From Bryobacteraceae bacterium (GTDB taxonomy: Bacteria; Acidobacteriota; Terriglobia; Bryobacterales; Bryobacteraceae), in contig JARKOC010000138.1 in NCBI GenBank assembly GCA_029975915.1, positions 186,001-250,000 on the forward strand: a stretch of DNA of 64,000 bases. Reading direction: 5' to 3'. Shown here in pieces: positions 24,563 through 33,411 of the stretch. A program made the translations under genes and the position numbers. Each line of letters starts with the position of its first letter. Position 1 is the stretch's first letter. The notes beneath the pieces were generated by a model. That model searched no databases. It saw only the letters and a list, made by a program, of their open reading frames with translations, and was not told the DNA's origin.

Positions 24563-26320
24563 ATGTCCAGCAACCAGGAAGACCGCCAGTTGGAGATGCA
24601 GGGCGGCGAGCAGAGTTATGAGGAGCTGCTCGAAGAGTACAGCCATCCGCTTCCCGATGCGGAAGCCGGCGAGGTCTTGCAGGGCCACGTCCTGCAGGTC
24701 ACCGACGCGGGCGTGATCGTGGACGTCGGCCTGAAGCAAGAGGGTTTCGTCCCTCTGGATCAGGTCCTGGAACCGGACGGCCACATTGCCGTGCAACCAG
24801 GCGACGCGATCGAGGTGATGCTGGACCGGCGGCACCACTATGAGGGTTACGTATCGCTGTCACATGAGCGTGCAAGCAAGGTGCGGGCCTGGGAAACGCT
24901 GGAAAAGGCCTACCGCGAAGGGTTGCTCATCAGTGGGCGGGTCACTGAAAAAGTCAAGGGCGGATTGAACGTTGATGTCGGCGTCATGGCCTTCATGCCC
25001 AGTTCGCAGAGCGATCTGCACCTCGGACACAAGGTGGATTCGCTCATCGGCCAGGACATCGCCGTCAAGGTGATCAAGCTCAACCGGCGACGCAACAACG
25101 TCGTGGTCTCACGCAAGTCGGCAATTGAAGAGGACCTGACAGCGCGCAAGGCGCAGGTGCTAGAACACATAGAAGAAGGTTCCCTGGTGACGGGCGTCGT
25201 GAAGACGCTCGCCGACTACGGCGCGTTCGTCGATCTGGGCGGAATCGACGGCCTTCTGCACGTTTCCGATATGACCCACGGGCGCGTGAATCATCCCGCG
25301 GATCTGGTGCACGTGGGCCAGCAGTTGACCTTGAAGGTACTGAAACTCGACAAGGCCAAGGAACGGATTTCGCTGGGCCTGAAGCAAATTGCGCCAGACC
25401 CATGGGAGACAGTCGAGCAGCGTTATCTGAGCGGCAACAAGGTGATCGGGCGCGTGGTCAGCGTGACTGACTATGGCGCATTCGTCGAACTGGAGCCGGG
25501 CGTCGAAGGCTTGATCCATATTTCCGAGATGACCTGGTCGCGGCGCATGAAGCACCCGTCGAAGGTGGTCAGGGCGGGCGATCCGGTGGAGTGCGTGGTG
25601 TTGGAAGTGAAGGCGAGTGAGCGGCGGGTCTCGCTCGGCATCAAGCAACTCGAACCGGACCCGTGGACGACTGTGGACCAGCGTTATGCCATCGGCAGCG
25701 TGGTGGAAGGCCGTGTGCGCAAGCTGACCGATTTCGGTGCGTTCGTTGAGATCGAGGAGGGCATCGACGGGCTGGTCCACGTTTCTGACATGTCTTGGAC
25801 AAAGCGCATTCAACACCCGTCAGAGATGCTCAAGAAAGGCCAGGTTGTGCAGGCGGTGATTCTCAACATCGACTCGCACAGCCGCCGGCTGTCGCTTGGC
25901 ATCAAGCAACTGCAACCAGATGCGTGGGAGACATTCTTCCGAAGCCACGCGGTTGGTGACTACGTGCGCGGCACGCCGAGCCGCGCGGTGAATTTCGGCA
26001 TCTTCGTGGAGTTGTTGCCCGGTGTCGAGGGACTGTGCCACAATTCCGAGATTCCCGCCGAAATGCGCGCCACGCATCCGCCGCTGCCGATCGGCGAGGA
26101 GATGGTCTTCAAGATCATCAAAATGAGCGAGGCCGACAAACGGATCGGCTTGACGCTAGCCCAGGAGCATGCAGCGGTTGAAAAGCAGCGGATAGAGGAT
26201 TACCAGAAGCAGGCCGAACAGGCAAGAATAAACTTTGAAGAGGCCCTGGAGGCTGATTCGGCGTCCGAAACGGCGGCGAAGCGAGAAACTGAAACGGAAA
26301 CTGGGAGTGAGCAGGAATGA
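24563..26320 (+). CDS. rpsA: 30S ribosomal protein S1
   Basis: RNA-binding ribosomal protein that helps messages with weak Shine-Dalgarno sites dock on the 30S subunit. The 585-residue protein holds six S1 (OB-fold) repeats: two more diverged N-terminal ones (GEVLQGHVLQVTDAGVIVDVG and the GLLISGRVTEK repeat), three close C-terminal copies with YGAFVEL/FGAFVEI cores and a last weaker copy (VNFGIFVEL). The C-terminal tail is acidic. The ATG at 24563 follows GGGAGA at good spacing, better than the ATG at 24533. Its stop overlaps the HU-family start (ATGA). Confidence 0.95.
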   Translation: MSSNQEDRQLEMQGGEQSYEELLEEYSHPLPDAEAGEVLQGHVLQVTDAGVIVDVGLKQEGFVPLDQVLEPDGHIAVQPGDAIEVMLDRRHHYEGYVSLSHERASKVRAWETLEKAYREGLLISGRVTEKVKGGLNVDVGVMAFMPSSQSDLHLGHKVDSLIGQDIAVKVIKLNRRRNNVVVSRKSAIEEDLTARKAQVLEHIEEGSLVTGVVKTLADYGAFVDLGGIDGLLHVSDMTHGRVNHPADLVHVGQQLTLKVLKLDKAKERISLGLKQIAPDPWETVEQRYLSGNKVIGRVVSVTDYGAFVELEPGVEGLIHISEMTWSRRMKHPSKVVRAGDPVECVVLEVKASERRVSLGIKQLEPDPWTTVDQRYAIGSVVEGRVRKLTDFGAFVEIEEGIDGLVHVSDMSWTKRIQHPSEMLKKGQVVQAVILNIDSHSRRLSLGIKQLQPDAWETFFRSHAVGDYVRGTPSRAVNFGIFVELLPGVEGLCHNSEIPAEMRATHPPLPIGEEMVFKIIKMSEADKRIGLTLAQEHAAVEKQRIEDYQKQAEQARINFEEALEADSASETAAKRETETETGSEQE

Positions 26321-26625
26321 CGAAAGCGGATCTGATCGAAGAAGTATCCAGGGTGGTCGAGTTCACCCGCAAGGACGCCGAGGTGATCGTCGAATCGATC
26401 TTCGACAGCGTGGTCAAAGCGCTGCGGGCGAGCGACAAGATTGAAATCCGGGGCTTTGGAAGCTTCCGGACTCGCCAGCGGCAATCGCGCATCGGACGGA
26501 ATCCGAAGACCGGCGCGAGGGTGGAGGTTCCAGCCAAGCGCATCCCCTACTTCAAGCCGAGCAAGGAATTGAAGGATCTGGTCAACCTCGACGGCGGCGC
26601 GCCACCCGCAGGTGAAGGCGCCTGA
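26317..26625 (+). CDS. HU/IHF family DNA-binding protein
   Basis: A 102-residue histone-like protein that bends DNA as a dimer. It contains KADLIEEVSR at the start, the conserved EIRGFGSFRTRQRQSRIGRNP arm region and the arm-tip VPAKRIPYFKPSKELK. It overlaps rpsA by four bases, an order seen for ihfB in many bacteria, so an IHF-beta-like identity is possible, but HU and IHF cannot be separated here. A short Gly/Ala/Pro tail extends the usual 90-95 residue length. Confidence 0.93.
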   Translation: MTKADLIEEVSRVVEFTRKDAEVIVESIFDSVVKALRASDKIEIRGFGSFRTRQRQSRIGRNPKTGARVEVPAKRIPYFKPSKELKDLVNLDGGAPPAGEGA

Positions 26626-26643
26626 GGAAGCCGGCAAAGGGCC

Positions 26644-27129
26644 ATGGACAGGTTGTGGAGCCCGTGGCGGTACCGGTATGTGAGCACGTGCGGGTCCACG
26701 CAAGGCTGCATTTTCTGCGACAAGCCCGCCGCCGCCAACGATGAGGAGAACCTCATCGTCCACCGCGGACGGCTCTGCTACGTGCTGCTCAATCTTTTTC
26801 CTTACACCAACGGCCACCTGATGGTGGTCCCCTATGCCCATGTCGCGGAGTTGGATGAGCTGGCGGCCGACGCCGCGGCCGAAATGATGACACTCGGGCA
26901 AGCCTCCGTAAGGCACTTGAAATCCGTATACAAGCCGCACGGGCTGAACCTCGGCATGAACCTGGGAGAATGCGCGGGCGCTGGAGTCGCCGGACATTTG
27001 CACCTGCACGTCCTGCCCCGATGGGTGGGCGACGCAAACTTCATGACGGTTGTCGGCGAAACGCGAGTCATGCCAGAGGAACTCTCCGAATCGTATCGAA
27101 GGCTGAAACAGGCGTTCGGCGGAAACTAA
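26644..27129 (+). CDS. HIT family hydrolase (Ap4A phosphorylase-like)
   Basis: A 161-residue nucleotide hydrolase/transferase. The histidine triad reads GHLHLHVLPRW, and the N-terminus has MDRLWSPWRYRYVS and a CIFCDK cysteine pair that is common in zinc-containing HIT proteins of this subgroup. NLFPYTNGHLMVVPYAHV is the conserved substrate strand. Such enzymes split dinucleoside polyphosphates or nucleoside phosphoramidates. It follows the HU gene by 18 bases and likely shares the rpsA transcript. Confidence 0.9.
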   Translation: MDRLWSPWRYRYVSTCGSTQGCIFCDKPAAANDEENLIVHRGRLCYVLLNLFPYTNGHLMVVPYAHVAELDELAADAAAEMMTLGQASVRHLKSVYKPHGLNLGMNLGECAGAGVAGHLHLHVLPRWVGDANFMTVVGETRVMPEELSESYRRLKQAFGGN

Positions 27130-27265
27130 GAACACCGCTCGCGCAGGACGATGGGGGTTCCCATTACCAGGCAAGTTAAGTTCGGGTGAGTGGAATGACG
27201 CCGGAAGGGCGACAGTGCGCTGACGCCAGGCGCGGTTGGCCTGCACACTATAAGGTTGGAGCGCC

Positions 27266-27347
27266 GCAGCAGTGGCAACCCGGGCTTCGGGGTGTTTCGG
27301 AATCCGGGACGAATTCGGGACGGAATCCGGAACTGAGCAGCAGTGGC
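27266..27347. repeat. Short direct and tandem repeats between convergent genes
   Basis: GCAGCAGTGGC occurs at 27266-27276 and 27337-27347. Between them (27299-27330) GGAATCCGGGAC, GAATTCGGGAC and GGAATCCGG form three imperfect tandem copies. The stretch lies between the convergent HIT and ferritin-like genes and may act as a bidirectional end structure or be an element scar. Confidence 0.45.
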
Positions 27348-27364
27348 CTCCTCCTGACCTTCGC

Positions 27365-28903
27365 CTAGCAATCTAAAGTTTCGACTACGTCTTCGCTGGC
27401 GCTGCATGTGAGCCGGCCACGGATCTGATAGTCGCGCAGCCGCTCCAACACGACTGACCTCAGCGCGCGTGGCCCTGCTCCGCGTAGGAGCCTGCGCCTT
27501 AGCGCCAGATCCCCATCCGAACCGGCGATCTCCGCCCCACTGAAACTGTCGAGTTCAATTGCGATCCGGGACTCGATCAACCCCGAGCTCTCCCTCTCGA
27601 ACCGGGCCAGCCGTTCAGCAGCTTCCCGTTGCCGGGCAGACCACCGCCCCAGCGCCACGCGCCGCTCGGCTTCCCGTCGGTCGGTTTCCTGTATCCGCTC
27701 CGCCTCGCCTGGCTCTGTCTCAGTGGAGGCCAATTCCTGCAACCGTGATGGCGCCTCGAAAACCGCCCTGAGCGTCCGCAGCGGCACCGTGCGCAGCCAC
27801 CGGCGGACAAAGAACTCCGTCAGCAGGTGCGCCACGATTCCTTCGACAGCCGTCACCGGATTCGCCCCCAGCATCCGTCCGCCAGATCGCCTCTGCCGCT
27901 GCAAACCATAGTTGGCCAGCCCCTGACGGATCACCACCCACAGCCGCCGCCACGGTTGCCAGCCGAACAGATAACAGTGCACGGCGCCGAGGATTGCCAG
28001 GTGCTTGACCTCGTCCCGCTCGAGGTTTCGCACGATCTTGTGCAACTCCCCCTGCGAATGCGCCGCCATGACCAGATAGCTCGACGACGCGTTCCATTCC
28101 GTCGTTTGGCGGCTCATGAGGTGTTCGAACGCGGCCTTCTCCTCCGAGGTCACCACGATCGGCTGGTTGGGATTGTCACGCCGCGGCGGCCGCCCCATGA
28201 CGCGTTCGATCAGCCGCGCAAGGGTGTTGCTGTGCCGGTGTTCCTCCGCGCACCACGGGCCAACGCACCAGGGCAGCCCTTGCTCGGCCAGGTAGCGCGC
28301 CTGCTCCCGGGTTGTCCCCATGAAGCGGCCCAGCGCCGGCAGCAGAAACCGGAAGCCCTCTCCGCTCTGGCGCGTGTATGCGGGGATGGGCTCCTCGTTC
28401 TCCATCGCGATCTGAAACATCAGCGCCAGTTCCCAGGGGGCGATCCCGACGACGTCGCGCGGCCCCGCCTCATTCGGCCGCGTCTTTTGCCACGGCCGCA
28501 TGCGATATTCAATCGCGTCTGGATCCTCGTGAAAACCGCGGAAGGCTCGCAGGTGGCGGTCCAGTTGAGCGGGTGCGAAGTCTTCAATTGCGATCCGCCA
28601 CATCCGCCTGATCGTCGGCGCCAACGCCAGGGCCTGGCGCCATTCCTCGTGTCGCCGCTGGGCTTCAGGCGGCGCAACGGGTACCCAATACTCACTGTGC
28701 GGTTTCACGGCAGACTCGATCCAGAGCCGGTCCCTGCTGGCTTCCACACGGAATGGTAGCAGTTGTCTGGTGAGCGGAGGCGGCCGCTGGAGGACCAAGT
28801 AGATACCTTCCGGATCGCCGACAATCCGCTCGGAACCCATGTAAACGTGCCGGTGGTCGCCGCGGTGACACAGCTGGCGCGAAGGTCTGTTCTCGACAGA
28901 CAT
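27365..28903 (-). CDS. Large diiron ferritin-like protein (acyl-ACP desaturase superfamily type)
   Basis: A 512-residue soluble protein. Two helices carry a likely carboxylate-bridged diiron site: CAEEHRHSNTLARL (EExxH) and NLERDEVKHLAIL (DExxH), separated by about 85 residues as in acyl-ACP desaturases and related oxygenases. Another Glu could come from the upstream helix LALMFQIAMENEEP. The N-terminal 100 residues are unlike desaturases, and the last 120 are Arg/Glu-rich and probably helical. No membrane helix is seen. Substrate and reaction are unknown; a lipid or aromatic amine oxidation would fit the fold. It stands alone, convergent with the HIT gene and divergent from a propeller gene. 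Confidence 0.7.
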   Translation of the reverse strand: MSVENRPSRQLCHRGDHRHVYMGSERIVGDPEGIYLVLQRPPPLTRQLLPFRVEASRDRLWIESAVKPHSEYWVPVAPPEAQRRHEEWRQALALAPTIRRMWRIAIEDFAPAQLDRHLRAFRGFHEDPDAIEYRMRPWQKTRPNEAGPRDVVGIAPWELALMFQIAMENEEPIPAYTRQSGEGFRFLLPALGRFMGTTREQARYLAEQGLPWCVGPWCAEEHRHSNTLARLIERVMGRPPRRDNPNQPIVVTSEEKAAFEHLMSRQTTEWNASSSYLVMAAHSQGELHKIVRNLERDEVKHLAILGAVHCYLFGWQPWRRLWVVIRQGLANYGLQRQRRSGGRMLGANPVTAVEGIVAHLLTEFFVRRWLRTVPLRTLRAVFEAPSRLQELASTETEPGEAERIQETDRREAERRVALGRWSARQREAAERLARFERESSGLIESRIAIELDSFSGAEIAGSDGDLALRRRLLRGAGPRALRSVVLERLRDYQIRGRLTCSASEDVVETLDC

Positions 28904-29072
28904 GCCTGGCGCGGTCCGGCCGGTTGAGATCTGCTACAATTCTTGCCGCCAGTACCATAAGCTTAAGAGCTTAAAGAGCTTCGAGTCATGAGCCGCTCCA
29001 CCCTAGCCGCCCGGGGCCGGTTTTATGTAGGTCAGCCTAAACATGAGTTAGGCGCACGCAAGGAGGTTCTTG

Positions 29073-30044
29073 ATGCGACAAGCAGCAGTCTCGGCGGTCT
29101 TTCCAGCTATCGCGTTCTCGCTCATGAGCCAAGTGGGGGTCGCGCAAGAACCTGCGCCGTTTGCGCCCATTGCTGCGCGGGCGATTTCCACGCTTTCCAT
29201 CCCGGGCTATGTCGATTTTCTCGCGCCCGACGGCCGCGCCGTGTGGTCCACCAACGAGGGCCGCGTCGAGAAACTCATACACGATTCCTCCGGTCCGGTC
29301 GCGGTCGTTGCGGTCCCGGCGCCCTGCGGGGCTATGACGGTCGCTTTCGGCTCGCTCTGGGTAGCAAACTGTAAAGATTCCTCCGTGTACCGGATCGATC
29401 TCCGGTCCCTGATGGTCTCCGCGAAGATCCGAACTGGACTGGCGGACCCAGAGGGGGAACTCAGCCTGGCTGCCGGGGCGGGTTCGATCTGGGTGTTGAC
29501 GGATGCGAAGGGAGTCCTTTCGCGCATCGACCCGAAAACGAATCGCGTGATTGCACGGATCCGGGTCTCACCTAATTCCTATGCGGCCGTATTTGCTTTT
29601 GACGCGGTCTGGATCACGAATACAGGGCCATCCGATCATCAGGTGGCCGGTTCCGTGCAGAGGATCGACCCCATAGCGAATCGGGTCACGGCCACTATTC
29701 CAGTGGGCCCAGTTCCTCGATTTCTGGCCGGTGGAGAGGGCGGCATCTGGACCCTGAACCAGGGGGATGGCTCGGTTACTCGTATCGACCCTGTCAACAA
29801 CCGCCCGGTAGCCTCAATCCAACTTGGCATGCCAGGCGGAGGGGGCGATATTGCAACTGGAGGCGGCCGGGTCTGGGTGAGGGGAAAGAATGTCCTGTTG
29901 GCATCGATAGATCCCGCCAACAATCGAGTGGTTGAGATACTTGGCCCGCCAGCCGGGAGCGGAGCCGTACGGGTCGCAGGGGATTTGATCTGGGTGACTG
30001 CGCACGATACGAAGACAGTATGGGTGCTGCGAAGTGTGAGATAG
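29073..30044 (+). CDS. Exported YVTN-type beta-propeller protein
   Basis: A 323-residue secreted protein: signal peptide (about 1-24, ending VGVAQ), then six or seven repeated blades with the pattern IDPxxNRVxAxIxVG (SRIDPKTNRVIARIRV, QRIDPIANRVTATIPV, TRIDPVNNRPVASIQL, ASIDPANNRVVEIL), each preceded by an IWV or VWV strand. These are typical of YVTN/Vgb-like propellers that bind ligands or partners outside the cell. The ATG at 29073 lies six bases after AAGGAGG. A GCCTAA/TTAGGC hairpin (29035-29053) sits just upstream of the ribosome site, and an AGAGCTTAA-type repeat lies at 28959-28981. Confidence 0.8.
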   Translation: MRQAAVSAVFPAIAFSLMSQVGVAQEPAPFAPIAARAISTLSIPGYVDFLAPDGRAVWSTNEGRVEKLIHDSSGPVAVVAVPAPCGAMTVAFGSLWVANCKDSSVYRIDLRSLMVSAKIRTGLADPEGELSLAAGAGSIWVLTDAKGVLSRIDPKTNRVIARIRVSPNSYAAVFAFDAVWITNTGPSDHQVAGSVQRIDPIANRVTATIPVGPVPRFLAGGEGGIWTLNQGDGSVTRIDPVNNRPVASIQLGMPGGGGDIATGGGRVWVRGKNVLLASIDPANNRVVEILGPPAGSGAVRVAGDLIWVTAHDTKTVWVLRSVR

Positions 30045-30793
30045 GTGTGGGCGGCGCCTATCTAGGGTGTGCAGCCGGCATCGAGGCCGACGTCCGCAAG
30101 CACCACTTCACCAGGGACGAGCACGCTGTCCTGTCCAAATACCTGGAGCAGTGGCCGGACGAAGCCGTGGAGAGCTTGGGCGCAACAGCTTTGCCTCACG
30201 AGGTCGTGAACGCCTATGCCGATCAACTGGCCTCCAGCGAGTACGGCGGTTCACCCATCGAGGCCGCCGTGGCGGCGATCGTGTTGCGGTCAGTCCATAA
30301 CGAGTTGCCCTGGTGCGCCGGGACCGGCCTAGGGCCGGAGACGGGGGACCGATGGTGGCGCCCGCGCCGCCAGGACTCCACGCCGTCAGTTCTGCCGATT
30401 CGATTGCTGACGATCAACTGGGCCTCAAGCGGGCCCGGACTCGATTGGCCGGACGAATACTACTTCAGTTGGGTGAGGGTTTACGACCGATATGTCATCA
30501 CTGTATCGGCGGACTCCGATGAGTCTCTGCGCGACCGCGTGGACATGGCGATCCACTCGTTCGCGGCCGGAAGCGACATCCTGGCCGAAGTGAAGCCGGC
30601 GATCATCGCGGACTGGGAGATGGAGCGAGATCAGTTTGAGCAGGGGCGATGGGAGAAGGCTTACTCGTCGGGTCTGGTCAGTAAGCAGTTGGCCGAGCAG
30701 TGGGCGGATGAGGTCTGGATCGAGGAGGAAGAGGAGGTGGAAGAAGAGGAAGAGGATTGGGAGATCGGAGGGGGTGATATCACGGAGGGCTGA
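30020..30793 (+). CDS. Hypothetical protein with acidic C-terminal tail
   Basis: A 257-residue protein with no recognised domain. It is Trp-rich (for example RWWRPRR, WSSGPGLDWPDEYYFSWVRV-like segments), and the middle looks like an alpha/beta fold. The last 30 residues contain about 15 Glu, a tail often used to bind basic proteins or RNA. The ATG at 30020 overlaps the propeller gene by 25 bases but has a poor ribosome site; GTG at 30047 is a reasonable alternative. There is no signal peptide, unlike its neighbour. Translation may depend on coupling to the propeller gene. Confidence 0.6.
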   Translation: MGAAKCEIGVGGAYLGCAAGIEADVRKHHFTRDEHAVLSKYLEQWPDEAVESLGATALPHEVVNAYADQLASSEYGGSPIEAAVAAIVLRSVHNELPWCAGTGLGPETGDRWWRPRRQDSTPSVLPIRLLTINWASSGPGLDWPDEYYFSWVRVYDRYVITVSADSDESLRDRVDMAIHSFAAGSDILAEVKPAIIADWEMERDQFEQGRWEKAYSSGLVSKQLAEQWADEVWIEEEEEVEEEEEDWEIGGGDITEG

Positions 30794-31148
30794 ACCCTGC
30801 CTTTTCCTTTCTTTCCGCCACTAACGGATGCGTGAAAGGTCTCGCATGACCCATCTCCTGTTCCTACTGAACATCTGAAGCGTAACCCGTTGGCACACAC
30901 GGAAACTGGGAGGGTCGAAGTTGTGACGCGTTTGGTGGACGGGTTCTCGGGATGTGCGAGAGCGACACAAGAAGTGTGTTTTCTGTTGACTTTTACTTAA
31001 CATGGGTGTCCCGGTTTCCGGTACCCCCGTTTCTGGCCGGGCACGTTTGGGGCGTACTCTCCGGTGCGCCATTGTACGCCGAATCCGGGACGGTCTGAGA
31101 GTCTGTCGGGCCGTGCGCCGGTGCGCGCGAAGTCCTGCAACGCGGTTC
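30794..31148. other. Intergenic region with inverted repeat, no gene seen
   Basis: About 355 bases between convergent genes. GGCGTAC (31051-31057) and GTACGCC (31074-31080) form perfect 7-bp arms around 16 bases, and an imperfect tandem (CCCGGTTTCCGGTA, CCCCCGTTTCTGG) lies at about 31008-31036. Short frames on both strands look random. Confidence 0.45.
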
Positions 31149-33218
31149 TCATCGAAGTCCTTCGACCAGCCACAGATCTCCGCCTCGGCCCTCCATGACA
31201 GAAAAGATGATTCTGCCGCGCCTCCCGGAGGATTCGGCAGTGGCGGCCATGCCACCTGAGGCCTGGTTGCTGAGATTGGCGACTAGTTGGGCGCTTGATG
31301 ATGCAAATGGAAGAAACCAGATGGAGAACCGCGGCTCCAGGATTCCGCCGGCTTGGTAGTAGATCCCGTGTCTGGTGACGTCGAAATTGTGCAGGAAGTT
31401 GAGCGAATCCGTGACCTGCACTTCCTCGCCGCCCCAACTGGGGACACGCCAGATGCTCGTGCTCATGAAGCTCCTGGCGTAGTAAACAGTCACTCCATCA
31501 TAGGCTTCGAGAGCGCGCCAGCCTCCGCGAGTTGTGACGGCGGTGGCGGTGGAAGTGCTCGATCCGGGCCGTTCTCCGGCACGAACCGGAATGCGCCAGA
31601 TCTGCTGGGTTCCACTGCGGTTGGAACTGAAGTAGATGGTCTTGCCGTCGTTCGACCAACTGGGATTGATGTCGACCGCCGGATCTGCGGTCAGCCGGGT
31701 GGGGTGGCCGCCGGAGGCGTTGAGCAAATAGATGTCCCAGTTGTTTCCGGCCAGGGCGTTGAACGCGATTCGGACGCCATCAGGCGACCAGCGAGGCATA
31801 CCGACCGACTGGAAACCCCGTGTCAACTGCGTCTCGGACGATCCATCCCGATCGCAGAGCCAGATTTCGGGACTGCCGGAGCGCCCGGACGAAAATGCGA
31901 TCCGTTCGCCATCGGGAGAGACGGCGGGACTGGAGTCTGCGTGTGATGAGCGAATGAGAGGCGAGGTCCGATTGCCGGCGCTGCCGCTGAACTCTATCGA
32001 CCAGATGTCGGAGTCTGAGGCGTAGTCGCCATAGGCGACCTTGTCGGCATCATCTGAGAAGCTGACGCTTCCTGCGGCTGTGCGTCCGATCGCCGTGATC
32101 AACTGGGGCTTTTCAGGCGAATCCAGGCTCGTGCGCCAAACCTCGGAGGTTTCTCCGAGCCACGCGGTAAACAGGAGAGAGCGCCCGTCCCGAGTCCAGC
32201 GGAGCCCGTGGACGGGGCGTTGCAGACTCAGTACCAGCCTGGGAGTGCCGGCAGGAGCATATTTGCCGGCGAGCCTGAGCAGGTGCAACCCGACATGGTT
32301 CTGGCCTCTCTTCCTCAAGAAGGCCAAAAACCGCCCATCGGGCGAAATGGTTCCACAGTGATCCCGTGCACCAGGTTCTGGCGCAGTGGTGAGCGGTCTG
32401 GAAACACCGCTGTTGGCGTCGATGAGCAAGAGCGCTGCCGGGCCTCCTGCGCCAGGGCTCTGTGGGGCGATGAGGTGGTTGCTGTCCGGCGTCCAATAGA
32501 TCGCGGGCGGAGAGGAGATCGGGTGCGTCGCGGCGACTCGAAGCGTGGTCAGAGGGGATTCATCTCCGCTGGCTGACGGCATCACCACTAGTTCATATGT
32601 GCCGCCATCCTGCTGCCGGTCGAAGCGAAGAAATGCGATTCGCTTTCCGTCTGGCGACCAGGCAGGAGCGGTGTCGATGCCGGGGTGACGGGTGAGGCGA
32701 AGCGGCTTGTCGTGTCCTTCGACGGCTTTGCTGTAAATGTCGAAATTGTCCTGGCCCTCGCCATCCCAGGAAAACGCGATGCGCTCACCGTCAGGTGAGA
32801 AACTCGGACAGACTTCCGCTCCTGCCATGCTGGTGAGCGGCCTAGCGGCAAGCATAGGCGTAGGATTGCTCTTCCAGCTCAGCATCGCCCCGATTGCGGC
32901 CATGATGGACAGTCCGCCCACCCAGGACAGAATAGTCAGGCCGCCGCGCAGCCGGGATCCTCCCTCCCCGGCAGCCGGCTGAACAGAGATGCTGCTGCGG
33001 CTCTGCATCCATTCATCGAGTTCCGGCTTCAGAGCATAGACCGAACTTCGTTCGTGGTGCACGAGGCGATGGACAGGAAGGCCATCCTCAGCCTCCCAAC
33101 GCACCACGGTGCGGACGCTGCGGCCGAGATATGCGGCGATCTCCTTCCAAGAGTCGAGGCGTTCCTGAGCCGCAGCCCGGATCGATGGCAGGTCTGGCGA
33201 TTCGTGAGCCCCGGCCAC
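31149..33218 (-). CDS. Membrane-spanning HTH / PD40 beta-propeller protein (putative one-component regulator)
   Basis: A 689-residue protein with three parts. Residues about 15-70 form an excisionase/MerR-like winged HTH (LDSWKEIAAYLGRSVRTVVRWE, then GLPVHRLVHHERSSVYA and a domain-closing ELDEWMQS). About 90-115 is a single membrane helix (LTILSWVGGLSIMAAIGAML). The rest is a TolB-like propeller of many PD40 blades (FSPDGERIAFSWDG, WSPDGKRIAFLRFD, VSPDGERIAFSSGRSG, WSPDGVRIAFNA, WSNDGKTIYFSSNRSG). The DNA-binding end would be cytoplasmic and the propeller periplasmic, as in CadC/ToxR-like regulators. The GTG at 33218 has GGAG seven bases upstream; a longer frame reaches 33317. It diverges from a TPR protein. 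Confidence 0.8.
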   Translation of the reverse strand: MAGAHESPDLPSIRAAAQERLDSWKEIAAYLGRSVRTVVRWEAEDGLPVHRLVHHERSSVYALKPELDEWMQSRSSISVQPAAGEGGSRLRGGLTILSWVGGLSIMAAIGAMLSWKSNPTPMLAARPLTSMAGAEVCPSFSPDGERIAFSWDGEGQDNFDIYSKAVEGHDKPLRLTRHPGIDTAPAWSPDGKRIAFLRFDRQQDGGTYELVVMPSASGDESPLTTLRVAATHPISSPPAIYWTPDSNHLIAPQSPGAGGPAALLLIDANSGVSRPLTTAPEPGARDHCGTISPDGRFLAFLRKRGQNHVGLHLLRLAGKYAPAGTPRLVLSLQRPVHGLRWTRDGRSLLFTAWLGETSEVWRTSLDSPEKPQLITAIGRTAAGSVSFSDDADKVAYGDYASDSDIWSIEFSGSAGNRTSPLIRSSHADSSPAVSPDGERIAFSSGRSGSPEIWLCDRDGSSETQLTRGFQSVGMPRWSPDGVRIAFNALAGNNWDIYLLNASGGHPTRLTADPAVDINPSWSNDGKTIYFSSNRSGTQQIWRIPVRAGERPGSSTSTATAVTTRGGWRALEAYDGVTVYYARSFMSTSIWRVPSWGGEEVQVTDSLNFLHNFDVTRHGIYYQAGGILEPRFSIWFLPFASSSAQLVANLSNQASGGMAATAESSGRRGRIIFSVMEGRGGDLWLVEGLR

Positions 33219-33411
33219 AGAACGTCTCCAAGACTGGTGTAGACAGTCCGAATATAGTCTTCGCCGAGAGCGTTGGCAAGACATCAAAGGCCATTTCCGG
33301 CGGCAGGGTCCTGCCATTAGCAGCCAAATGGGGCCGCGAAGCGGATGGCTGCTGGTTTCAGTTGTCCGCCGTCCTGTGCAGGCCTAATCTCGACGCCGGA
33401 AGAGGTTTCGC

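Noticed and set aside
30821..31255. Minus-strand frame of 144 codons in the gap after the acidic-tail gene
   Set aside because: It overlaps the end of the propeller gene in another frame, has no ribosome site and no domain; low-complexity residues dominate.
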